A model generated the notes under the pieces. It did not search any database, was not told the origin of the DNA, and saw only the letters and a program-made list of their open reading frames with translations. The position numbers and the translations under genes were made by a program. Source: a bacterium (GTDB taxonomy: Bacteria; Cyanobacteriota; Vampirovibrionia; Gastranaerophilales; Gastranaerophilaceae). From it: a stretch of 14,106 nucleotides of DNA. The stretch lies in the NCBI GenBank assembly GCA_017444705.1, contig JAFSWA010000065.1:1-14106 (forward strand). Reading direction: 5' to 3'. Shown here in pieces: positions 7,329-13,632 of this stretch. Numbering within the stretch: position 1 is the stretch's first letter; every line of letters begins with the position of its first letter.

Positions 7329-7337
7329 TGTTATAAG
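7329..7337 (+). promoter_or_regulatory. Possible extended -10 promoter for the 40-codon gene
   Basis: TGTTATAAG has the TG-n-TATAAt form of an extended -10 element and would start transcription near 7344, about 25 nt before the ATG at 7369. No good -35 box accompanies it. A second candidate, TGATATAAT at 7234-7242, matches better but would leave a leader of about 120 nt. Either, both or neither may be used. Confidence 0.3.
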
Positions 7338-7368
7338 TGTCATAAAATAGAAAAGAAAGGAGCAAAAA

Positions 7369-7491
7369 ATGGAAAATAAGATTAAATTGTTTATTATTAT
7401 TAAAATTTTCGATTTGCAAAAAATTACAAACTATCTTTTAGATAATCTGCAAAAAGAACAAATCAGTGTAGAATTAATTTTTACAGAGTAA
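7369..7491 (+). CDS. Small protein of 40 residues, function unknown
   Basis: A 40-codon frame with a near-perfect ribosome site (AAAGGAG, 6 nt before the ATG) and its own hairpin terminator just downstream. It is therefore a self-contained transcription unit and not chance. The product starts MENKIKLFIIIKIF and ends QKEQISVELIFTE. It has no signal peptide. The pattern suggests strand (4-14), amphipathic helix (about 15-31), strand (33-39), a minimal beta-alpha-beta unit. This is a secondary-structure guess. It stands between divergent glyQ and the 90-residue gene. I do not recognise a family. Alternatives are a regulatory leader peptide, which is less likely because the terminator follows it immediately and the downstream gene has its own promoter signals, or a small regulatory RNA that happens to encode a peptide. 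Confidence 0.65.
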   Translation: MENKIKLFIIIKIFDLQKITNYLLDNLQKEQISVELIFTE

Positions 7492-7497
7492 TTATTA

Positions 7498-7532
7498 ATT
7501 TAAAAGGTGCAGTGTATCCGCACCTTTTAAAT
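7498..7532 (+). terminator. Rho-independent terminator, possibly bidirectional
   Basis: A perfect 13-bp stem pairs 7498-7510 with 7520-7532 around a 9-nt loop. Its core is GGTGC/GCACC, flanked by AAAA on the left and TTTT on the right. The T stretch follows the GC core as in an intrinsic terminator. It starts 7 nt after the stop of the 40-codon gene. The symmetrical A/T arms mean it could also work on the opposite strand. Confidence 0.85.
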
Positions 7533-7572
7533 ATTCGGAAATATTTGCCGTAGCATATTGAATAAATAAATA

Positions 7573-7601
7573 TTGCCCGAAAAAAATTAGTGTGCAATAA
7601 T
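7573..7601 (+). promoter_or_regulatory. Possible promoter of the 90-residue gene
   Basis: TTGCCC (7573-7578), a 17-nt spacer and AATAAT (7596-7601), with TG at 7593-7594 in the extended -10 position, lie between the terminator and the gene at 7620. The predicted start near 7608 would leave a very short leader holding GAGGAT. Matches are partial, but a promoter is needed here because a strong terminator lies upstream. Confidence 0.4.
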
Positions 7602-7619
7602 GTTTAATGAGGATAGGAA

Positions 7620-7892
7620 ATGAGATTAGCAGATAAATTAAAACAGTTTGAGAGAAGCATCGTTTTTATGAATTGGGGAACGACTGCCGAGTACGGGAAA
7701 ATTTTGTATGTCGGGGATGACTTTGTTGAATTTGAAGTTTTAAACATTGATACTATGGAATATAATGATAAGGTACTTATAAACAGTCAGCTTATATTGG
7801 AAGTTGTATATTTTTCAACCGATATTTCCCGTATTGCGATTGAATATGCGGGCAGACTTCCCTCAATAGGAAATGAAACAAATTTGAATTAA
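7620..7892 (+). CDS. Conserved-looking 90-residue protein of unknown function
   Basis: A 90-residue soluble protein without signal or membrane helix. A short N-terminal helix (about 2-13) precedes regular strands: RSIVFMNW (12-19), EYGKILYVGDDFVEFEVLNI (24-43), KVLINSQLILEVVYFS (51-66) and SRIAIEY (69-75). A helix followed by alternating hydrophobic strands with G-x-I-x-x-V-G-x-D-F-V-x-F is the pattern of Sm/Hfq-like or SH3-like small barrels. I cannot see Hfq's RNA-binding residues, so this is only a fold guess. GAGGAT precedes the ATG at good spacing. nadB starts 65 nt downstream on the same strand but appears to have its own promoter, so co-transcription is possible, not certain. No function is assigned. 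Confidence 0.7.
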   Translation: MRLADKLKQFERSIVFMNWGTTAEYGKILYVGDDFVEFEVLNIDTMEYNDKVLINSQLILEVVYFSTDISRIAIEYAGRLPSIGNETNLN

Positions 7893-7922
7893 ATATCGCT
7901 GTTCAAAATTTTTTTGTTTGTT

Positions 7923-7931
7923 TGTTATAAA
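7923..7931 (+). promoter_or_regulatory. Possible extended -10 promoter of the nadB-nadC-uppS-rdgB cluster
   Basis: TGTTATAAA fits TG-n-TATAaT with one mismatch and would start transcription near 7938, about 20 nt before the nadB ATG. That leader would hold AAGAAGG as ribosome site. No convincing -35 element accompanies it. No NAD-repressor site (NadR/NiaR type) or NAD riboswitch could be recognised by eye. Confidence 0.35.
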
Positions 7932-7957
7932 ATAATGTAAAGAAGGTTTTCAAATAA

Positions 7958-9589
7958 ATGAAAAAATCAAAATATTCGGCATTAATAATCGGAAGCGGAA
8001 TAGCTGGACTCTTTGCCGCATTAGAGTTATCAAAATATAAAAATCTCCATGACGGTATTCTAATTATTTCAAAAGGAAAACTTGACGAGGGCAGTTCAAA
8101 GCATGCTCAGGGCGGAATGGTTGCCGTCATGGAAGATAACAAAAAAGATACGGTTGAATCGCATATTAAAGATACTCTTGTTTCAGGCTGCGGTTTGAGT
8201 GAATTCGGCACTGTTGAAAACATTTCGACTAACTCTTGTTATGCTGTTGAAAAACTTCTTTCCTACGGAGTTAAATTTGATTGTGATGAAAACAACAATC
8301 TTAAATTTACATTAGAGGGTGCTCATTCAGTGCCGAGGATTCTTCATTGCGGAGGAGATGCAACCGGATTTGGTATCGAAAGCGGATTATTGTCCGCTGT
8401 AAAAAATAAATCCGATATTTCTATTTATGAAAACACAATGGCGATTGAGCTGTTAAAAGATAAAACAGAGCGTATAAAGGGTGCAATAATATATAATAGT
8501 CAAAATTGTTCTTACGAAGCTGTTATTTCTTCATGTGTAATCCTTGCAACAGGAGGAATGGGACAATTATATAAATATACTACGAACCCTTATGTTGCAA
8601 CTGCTGACGGGCAAGCTATTGCATACAGAGCAGGGGCAAAACTTCGTGATATGGAATTTATGCAATTTCATCCGACTTCTTTGGCGATTGATAAATATAA
8701 TAATCGTTTTCTTATTTCGGAAGCACTGAGAGGGGAAGGGGCAAAATTGGTTGACCTTGACGGGAATCAATTTATGGCTAAATATGACAAAAGAAAGGAA
8801 CTTGCAACAAGAGATATTGTTACAAGAGCTATTTATAGCGAAATGCAGAATTTAAAATATCATAATATGTATCTTGATATTACTCATCATTCAAAAGAAT
8901 TTTTGCAAAAAAGATTTCCTACGATTTTCAATATGTGTTTAGAAAATCATATTGATATTTCAAAAGATTTAATACCCGTTTCGCCTGCTGCACATTACTC
9001 TATGGGTGGAGTAGAAACAGATGCAAACGGAAAAACTAACCTTGACGGTCTATTCGCAATAGGAGAAGTTGCATCCTCCGGTTTACACGGTGCAAACAGG
9101 CTTGCAAGTAATTCGCTTTTAGAATGTGTTGTAATGGCTGATAATTTAGTTAAAAGTCTTAAAGATTATAATTTTACATGTTCTGATATTATTGATGAAA
9201 AAGTCCTTAACATAATGAAAAAATATCAGCAGACCGATTATGAAAACGAAGTTCAAAAAACTAATATATATGAATTAAAAACAAGACTTAAAAATATAAT
9301 GTGGAATAATGTAGGAATTATTCGTTCACAAATTACTCTAAAAAAAGCTTTAAATGAAATAGCGGACATAGAGAAGGAATTTAACTCAGACGGGGTTTGT
9401 TCAAATAAAGAAGAGTATGAATTGGCAAATATGATTACGGTTTCAAAATTAATAGCAGAAAGTGCATTAAACAGAGAAGAATCAAGAGGTTCGCATTATA
9501 GAGAAGATTTTCCTTTTCAGAAAGAAGAAGCGGAACATACATATATAAAAAGAGGGATAGAAAATAATGGCGAAATATTTACTTCATAA
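7958..9589 (+). CDS. nadB: L-aspartate oxidase
   Basis: FAD enzyme that oxidises L-aspartate to iminoaspartate, the first step of de novo NAD synthesis; it can use oxygen or fumarate as acceptor. The 543-residue length matches the family (E. coli 540). The FAD-binding glycine loop is at 12-17 (GSGIAG), followed by SKHAQGGMVAV (47-57). The substrate/capping part has EGAHSVPRILHCGGDATG (120-137), and ATGGMGQLYKYTTNP, FMQFHPTSL, ISEALRGEGA, AAHYSMGG and GEVASSGLHGANRLASNSLLE follow. Residues equivalent to the E. coli active-site set are present: Glu120, His238, Arg285, His346 and Arg381. The C-terminal helical domain ends in the usual SRGSHYREDFP. The ATG at 7958 follows AAGAAGG. Its end overlaps nadC by 23 nt. 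The nearby quinolinate pathway gene fixes it as NadB and not a succinate dehydrogenase or fumarate reductase subunit. nadA is not in the window. Confidence 0.97.
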   Translation: MKKSKYSALIIGSGIAGLFAALELSKYKNLHDGILIISKGKLDEGSSKHAQGGMVAVMEDNKKDTVESHIKDTLVSGCGLSEFGTVENISTNSCYAVEKLLSYGVKFDCDENNNLKFTLEGAHSVPRILHCGGDATGFGIESGLLSAVKNKSDISIYENTMAIELLKDKTERIKGAIIYNSQNCSYEAVISSCVILATGGMGQLYKYTTNPYVATADGQAIAYRAGAKLRDMEFMQFHPTSLAIDKYNNRFLISEALRGEGAKLVDLDGNQFMAKYDKRKELATRDIVTRAIYSEMQNLKYHNMYLDITHHSKEFLQKRFPTIFNMCLENHIDISKDLIPVSPAAHYSMGGVETDANGKTNLDGLFAIGEVASSGLHGANRLASNSLLECVVMADNLVKSLKDYNFTCSDIIDEKVLNIMKKYQQTDYENEVQKTNIYELKTRLKNIMWNNVGIIRSQITLKKALNEIADIEKEFNSDGVCSNKEEYELANMITVSKLIAESALNREESRGSHYREDFPFQKEEAEHTYIKRGIENNGEIFTS

Positions 9590-10412
9590 TTTTATGATTG
9601 ATGAGCATATAAAAAATGCTTTAAAAGAAGATATAGGGTTTGGCGATATATCAACGGATTTTTTGGTGACAAATAAAGATTTAAAAACCTTGTATCTAAA
9701 TGCACGAGAAGATGGTGTTTTGTGCGGAATAGATGTTTTTAAAAGAGTTTTTAAAATTCTTTCAAATAAGATTGAATTTGAGATTTATCATACAGACGGT
9801 GACAGAATTAAAAAAGGTGAAAGGATTGCAAAAGTTACGGGTTCGGCGAGATTTCTTTTGACAGGAGAAAGAACGGCTCTTAATTATATTCAAAGAATGT
9901 CAGGAATTGCAACGAAAACAGCACAATATGTCAAAGAATTACATGGAACAAATGCAAAAATTTCCGATACGAGAAAAACTACTCCCGGGTTCAGAATGTT
10001 TGAAAAATATGCCGTAAAAGTCGGCGGCGGCTGTATGCATAGGTTTAATCTTTCAGACTGTGTAATGATTAAAGATAATCATATTGCATTTGCCTCATCA
10101 CTTAAAGATGCGGTAAAAAAAATAAGAGAAAATATTTCTCACACGCATAAAATCGAAGTTGAATGTGATACCCAAGAACAAGTTATAGAGGCTCTTGAAG
10201 CGGGTGCCGATATTATAATGCTTGATAATATGTCGTATGATGAAATGGAAGAGTGTGTAATGTTGATTAAAGGAAAAGCTTTAATAGAGGCAAGCGGCGG
10301 CGTAAAACTTGAAACGGTCAGGAAAATTGCCCAATGCGGAGTTGATATAATTTCAACAAGTGATATTGTTGCCGGTGCAAAGACTCTTGATTTTGGTTTT
10401 GACGAAAAATAA
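9567..10412 (+). CDS. nadC: Nicotinate-nucleotide (quinolinate) phosphoribosyltransferase
   Basis: Converts quinolinate and PRPP to nicotinate mononucleotide, CO2 and pyrophosphate, the step where the de novo route joins the common NAD pathway. The 281-residue length is normal. Motifs in order: EDIGFGDISTD (21-31), GERTALNYIQRMSGIAT (100-116), DTRKTTPGFRMFEKYAVKVGG (134-154), HRFNLSDCVMIKDNHI (158-173), EVECDTQEQVIEALEAGADI, IMLDNM (217-222), IEASGGV (240-246) and IISTSDI (261-267). The basic quinolinate/PRPP-binding residues Arg102, Arg136, Lys137, His158, Arg159 and Lys169 are all visible. The ATG at 9567 lies inside nadB and follows GAGGGAT; an internal ATG nine codons later is possible but less well placed. 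The overlap suggests coupled translation with nadB. Confidence 0.97.
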   Translation: MAKYLLHNFMIDEHIKNALKEDIGFGDISTDFLVTNKDLKTLYLNAREDGVLCGIDVFKRVFKILSNKIEFEIYHTDGDRIKKGERIAKVTGSARFLLTGERTALNYIQRMSGIATKTAQYVKELHGTNAKISDTRKTTPGFRMFEKYAVKVGGGCMHRFNLSDCVMIKDNHIAFASSLKDAVKKIRENISHTHKIEVECDTQEQVIEALEAGADIIMLDNMSYDEMEECVMLIKGKALIEASGGVKLETVRKIAQCGVDIISTSDIVAGAKTLDFGFDEK

Positions 10413-10419
10413 GGATATT

Positions 10420-11148
10420 ATGAAAACACTTATAAAAACAGAAAATATTAAAGATATAGCGAAAGAATGCGGACTGAAACACATTGCAATAATAATGGAT
10501 GGTAACAGGCGTTGGGCAAAAGAGAAAAATCTTCCTTCTCCAATGGGGCATAAAGCAGGAGTCGATTCTCTTAAAAATATTGTCAGAAGATTTGATGATT
10601 ATGGCATAAAATATCTTACCGTCTATGCTTTTTCGACTGAAAACTGGAAAAGAACAGCAGATGAAGTTAAATTTTTGATGAATTTGCTTTGTGAAACGCT
10701 CGCAACTCAAATTGATGAAATGCACAAAGAAAATGTCAAAATAAGATTTATCGGAAATATTTCGCAATTATCGGATAAAATGCAGAAAATAATTACAGAT
10801 GCACAACTTTTGACCGAAAATAATACAGGGGTTAACCTTAATATTGCGTTTAATTACGGTTCCAGAAACGAATTAACAACGGCAATTAAAAATATTATTG
10901 AAAAGAAAATTCCGTCTGAAAAAATTACAGAGAATATAATTAGTGAAAATCTTTATACAAAAGGGATTCCTGATCCTGATTTATTAATAAGAACGGGGGG
11001 AGAAAAAAGAATCAGCAACTATCTTTTGTGGCAGATAGCCTATTCTGAAATAATTGTAGTACCGGAATTTTGGCCGGATTTTAATGACGAATCTCTTATT
11101 AATTGCATAATGGAATTTCAAAACAGAAAAAGAAGGTTTGGCAAATAA
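10420..11148 (+). CDS. uppS: Isoprenyl transferase, undecaprenyl diphosphate synthase type
   Basis: cis-Prenyltransferase that extends farnesyl diphosphate with isopentenyl diphosphate to the C55 carrier lipid for peptidoglycan and other envelope polymers; it acts at the membrane surface. The 242-residue length fits (E. coli 253). Motifs: HIAIIMDGNRRWAKEK (21-36, with Mg-binding Asp27), FSTENWKR (71-78), NIAFNYGSRNEL (141-152) and DPDLLIRTGGEKRISNYLLWQIAYSE (185-210, including Arg191, Arg197 and Glu210), then the basic tail RKRRFG. The ATG at 10420 is chosen because AAGGA precedes it by a few bases and the family starts here; a longer frame from 10360 lies inside nadC. The gap after nadC is 7 nt, with the ribosome site overlapping the nadC stop. 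Product chain length cannot be read from sequence. Confidence 0.95.
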   Translation: MKTLIKTENIKDIAKECGLKHIAIIMDGNRRWAKEKNLPSPMGHKAGVDSLKNIVRRFDDYGIKYLTVYAFSTENWKRTADEVKFLMNLLCETLATQIDEMHKENVKIRFIGNISQLSDKMQKIITDAQLLTENNTGVNLNIAFNYGSRNELTTAIKNIIEKKIPSEKITENIISENLYTKGIPDPDLLIRTGGEKRISNYLLWQIAYSEIIVVPEFWPDFNDESLINCIMEFQNRKRRFGK

Positions 11149-11723
11149 TGAAAATAGTTTTGGCGACATCAAATCCGCATAAATTACAGGAAATAAAAGA
11201 TATTGCAAAAGATATAAATTTTGAACTTGCACTTGTCGGAAAAGGCTTTGACCCTGAGGAAACAGGAAGTACATTTAAAGAAAATTCATACATAAAAGCG
11301 TATGAGGCGGCAAAATTGACAGGTAAAATTGCACTTGCTGATGATTCGGGACTTTGCATAAATGCTCTTGGCGGTGCTCCTGGAATATTTTCATCAAGAT
11401 ATGCTCCTACCCCTGAAAAAAAAATAGAGAAAGTATTGTTAAATCTCGACGGAGAGTCGGATAGAAGTGCTTTTTTTGAGTGTAATATGACACTTGTGAA
11501 CCCTGATGGAAAGGTTTTATTTTCTTCAACGGGAAGAATTGACGGAGTTATTTCAAAAGAACCTTATGGAACAAACGGGTTTGGATATGATCCGATATTT
11601 TTTGTTCCGTCACTTAATAAGACAATGGCTGAAATGAGTGAAGAAGAAAAAAACACACATTCCCACAGAGCAAAAGCATTAATGCCGATGCTTGAATATA
11701 TTTCAAAAAATATTACTGATTAG
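11148..11723 (+). CDS. rdgB: XTP/dITP diphosphatase (RdgB/HAM1 family)
   Basis: Hydrolyses non-canonical purine triphosphates (XTP, dITP, ITP) to monophosphates and pyrophosphate, keeping them out of DNA and RNA. The 191-residue length matches the family. Motifs: TSNPHKLQEI (7-16), ETGSTFKENSYIKA (38-51), ALADDSGLCINALGGAPGIFSSRYA (62-86, with catalytic acidic residues Asp65/Asp66), EPYGTNGFGYDPIFF (138-152) and AEMSEEEKNTHSHRAKA (161-177). The start is the ATG at 11148, which shares its A with the uppS stop (TAATG) and has AGAAGG 11 nt upstream; a longer frame from 11103 would add 15 residues not seen in the family. A run of nine A lies within codons about 90-93. It ends 11 nt inside the convergent Clp-N gene, with no terminator hairpin between them. 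Confidence 0.96.
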   Translation: MKIVLATSNPHKLQEIKDIAKDINFELALVGKGFDPEETGSTFKENSYIKAYEAAKLTGKIALADDSGLCINALGGAPGIFSSRYAPTPEKKIEKVLLNLDGESDRSAFFECNMTLVNPDGKVLFSSTGRIDGVISKEPYGTNGFGYDPIFFVPSLNKTMAEMSEEEKNTHSHRAKALMPMLEYISKNITD

Positions 11724-13074
11724 TTTTCGCCAATTCGTTAAGAATACCCTGTTTGATTTCAATGGTATCTGCACCTAAATTTATAAGAACCTGCATTGCG
11801 ACGCATGATTTTTGCGAAATTATACCTATTAGTAAATCTTCGGAATTTATTGAGGTTTTATTATATTTTTGTGCATTTTCCCATGCTATTTCCAGAACTT
11901 TTTTTGCACGTTTGGAAAATCCGGGGTCTGAATCAAAATCTCTGTCACCATTCTTGATTATTTTTCTTACTTCATTTCTTGCATCATTAAGAGTAATTCC
12001 TAATTTTTCAAGTGTTCTTGCACCGACTCCGTAACTTTCAATTATAATACCAAGAAGTATCATCTCAGAACCCACTATGTTTGTTCCGAATTTTAAGGCT
12101 TCTTCTTTTGCAAATCTTAGTATAACAAGAGTTTCATTAATCTCATGTTCAAGTGATTTTAATATAACATTTGATAAATCTTTTTCATCAATATTAAAAG
12201 ATTTAATAAGATTGTAGGCAATTCCCGAACGATTTTTTAATATTCCGAGAAGAATATGTTCCGGTTTTAATTCCGCTGAACCGTGTTCTTTTGCGGTTTC
12301 TATGCCTAAAAGAACTGATTTGAATGCATTAGGCGTAAATATAATTTGTCTGCCGCAAAACTCATCTTTTCTTGATTTTATATTATTTAATTTATCATTA
12401 TAATTTTCAAGTGTTATTCCGAAACTCTGCATTACATTTTTTAATTCGGAATTAGAATCCAAAATTGATTGAACAATTTGCTCGGTTCCTAAAATTTCAT
12501 AGCCTGTTGTGGAAAGTTTAGCTAATGCATTTTCAAATATGGCTTTTGTTTTATCCTCATCAAGCATTGTTAAAATACGTGAAGGCATATTTTCTGTTTC
12601 AGCATCATATTCTTCCGGATGAACAGACTTTGAAGAAACAGGCTTTATCAATAACTTTGTTAATACATTTTTTGCATTATTAATATCGAAACCTTTTAAT
12701 CCTAAAAGTTTTGTTACACTTTCATTTTCACTCAATAATGCAAGAAAAATATGTTCCGGTAAAACAGACGGATTACAAGATTCGTCTAACAGATGAGAAA
12801 TCTTTCTGAAAATTTCTCTTGATTCCCTTGCAAATAAAAGATTTCCGGCAGGATTTAAAACTCTGTTAGGGTATAAAATCCTTTGAACTTCTTGCTTCAA
12901 TTCATTGTAATTAACTTTGTAAAGGTTAAAAAGCTTTGCACAGATACCATATTTTATTTGATATAGACCTAACAAAATATGCTCGGGATAAACCCGATTG
13001 TGCTTCATTAATTTAGATATATCCTGAGCCGACGTTATGGCTGCAACAGCACTTTCTGTATATTTTTCAAACAT
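11713..13074 (-). CDS. Six-repeat Clp-N domain protein without AAA+ ATPase
   Basis: A 453-residue cytoplasmic protein built only of Clp-N type helical repeats, the adaptor- and substrate-binding modules of ClpA/ClpC. Six repeats are visible: about 1-67 (MFEKYTESAVAAITSAQ, then YPEHILLGLY), 81-142 (LPEHIFLALLSE), 173-233 (weakest, ILGTEQIVQSIL), 244-308 (FTPNAFKSVLLGIETAKEHG, LKPEHILLGILK), 310-373 (EEALKFGTNIVGSEMILLG, LEKLGITLNDARNEVRKII) and 384-449 (FSKRAKKVLEIAWENAQKY, INSEDLLIGII). These form three tandem Clp-N double domains. Repeats 5-6 most resemble cyanobacterial/chloroplast ClpC. No Walker A (GxxGxGKT), Walker B or ClpP-binding loop exists and the frame ends cleanly with TAA, so it is not a truncated ClpC. 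It lies 4 nt after the membrane-protein gene, without a clear ribosome site, which suggests translational coupling. A role as adaptor, scaffold or decoy for a Clp machine is inference. Confidence 0.85.
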   Translation of the reverse strand: MFEKYTESAVAAITSAQDISKLMKHNRVYPEHILLGLYQIKYGICAKLFNLYKVNYNELKQEVQRILYPNRVLNPAGNLLFARESREIFRKISHLLDESCNPSVLPEHIFLALLSENESVTKLLGLKGFDINNAKNVLTKLLIKPVSSKSVHPEEYDAETENMPSRILTMLDEDKTKAIFENALAKLSTTGYEILGTEQIVQSILDSNSELKNVMQSFGITLENYNDKLNNIKSRKDEFCGRQIIFTPNAFKSVLLGIETAKEHGSAELKPEHILLGILKNRSGIAYNLIKSFNIDEKDLSNVILKSLEHEINETLVILRFAKEEALKFGTNIVGSEMILLGIIIESYGVGARTLEKLGITLNDARNEVRKIIKNGDRDFDSDPGFSKRAKKVLEIAWENAQKYNKTSINSEDLLIGIISQKSCVAMQVLINLGADTIEIKQGILNELAKTNQ

Positions 13075-13078
13075 TTTA

Positions 13079-13555
13079 TTACAAATTTAATGAATTTATA
13101 TTATTGACAAAATATTGAAGAAAATCATATACAAATGTTGCAAGGAAAATAGCCATTGTTACAAGAGCAAATGTTTTTTGAATATTTGCAAATACAAAAT
13201 TCTTCTTTTTCTTTGCATTTTCAATAAGAGCCTTTTTCTCTTCAATACAAGGTTGGAAAGAGAAACTTTCTTCCATTTTATCAATTACGGATGAAAATTT
13301 TATTCTTAACAAATATGAATATGCATCCTGATTTGCCCAAAGCAGCAAAGAAAATGCAAAACCTGCTATTGCTATCGCAACAACTGTTAACGAACCGTCA
13401 ACTACATTAAATTCTTTTAATGCAGCCATTATAACAAAACATAATGTTATTGCCACAATATAAAATTTATTTGTAGCAAATGATCGGCTTACAAAATTTT
13501 CTTTTGTGTACATAAACTCTTTATATAATTCAATTATCTGTTGCTTATCATCCAT
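13079..13555 (-). CDS. Small three-helix membrane protein, possibly RipA-like
   Basis: A 158-residue protein with membrane helices at about 31-47, 57-73 and 127-147, and a charged loop between (84-121). The stretch LLWANQDAYSYLLRIKFSSV followed by IDKMEE (71-96) recalls the pattern 'W...l.sY..l...KF..I..lE' of RipA-family octameric membrane proteins. The first 28 residues are a charged amphipathic segment with YKEFMYTKENFVSR. This likeness comes from memory of the family pattern and is unproven; a SLATT-like two-helix protein is another idea. The ATG at 13555 follows AAAGGAGC at ideal spacing, and a good promoter lies upstream. The Clp-N repeat gene begins 4 nt downstream, so the two very probably form an operon and may act together at the inner membrane. 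Confidence 0.65.
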   Translation of the reverse strand: MDDKQQIIELYKEFMYTKENFVSRSFATNKFYIVAITLCFVIMAALKEFNVVDGSLTVVAIAIAGFAFSLLLWANQDAYSYLLRIKFSSVIDKMEESFSFQPCIEEKKALIENAKKKKNFVFANIQKTFALVTMAIFLATFVYDFLQYFVNNINSLNL

Positions 13556-13587
13556 AATACGCTCCTTTTATTCACTAACTTGTGTTC

Positions 13588-13616
13588 ATTTTACCATTTA
13601 TTAAAAAAAAAGTAAA
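13588..13616 (-). promoter_or_regulatory. Promoter of the membrane-protein/Clp-N operon
   Basis: On the minus strand TTTACT (13616-13611), a 17-nt spacer and TAAAAT (13593-13588) occur, with TGG directly before the -10 (13596-13594), an extended -10 element. The predicted start near 13581 gives a leader of about 25 nt with AAAGGAGC. The spacer begins with a T run (together with the last T of the -35 box, nine T at 13611-13603). Confidence 0.5.
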
Positions 13617-13632
13617 CATTTTATTTAAAATT

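Noticed and set aside
7171..7368. Possible riboswitch, T-box or structured RNA in the glyQ/40-codon intergenic region
   Set aside because: No conserved stem, T-box sequence or glycine-riboswitch core is visible; only A/T-rich promoter-like DNA is seen.
10360..10419. Longer N-terminus for UppS
   Set aside because: It lies within nadC, and the ATG at 10420 has AAGGA just upstream and matches the family start.
10318..10767. 149-residue minus-strand open frame
   Set aside because: It overlaps the ends of nadC and uppS, both certain genes, and has no start signal.
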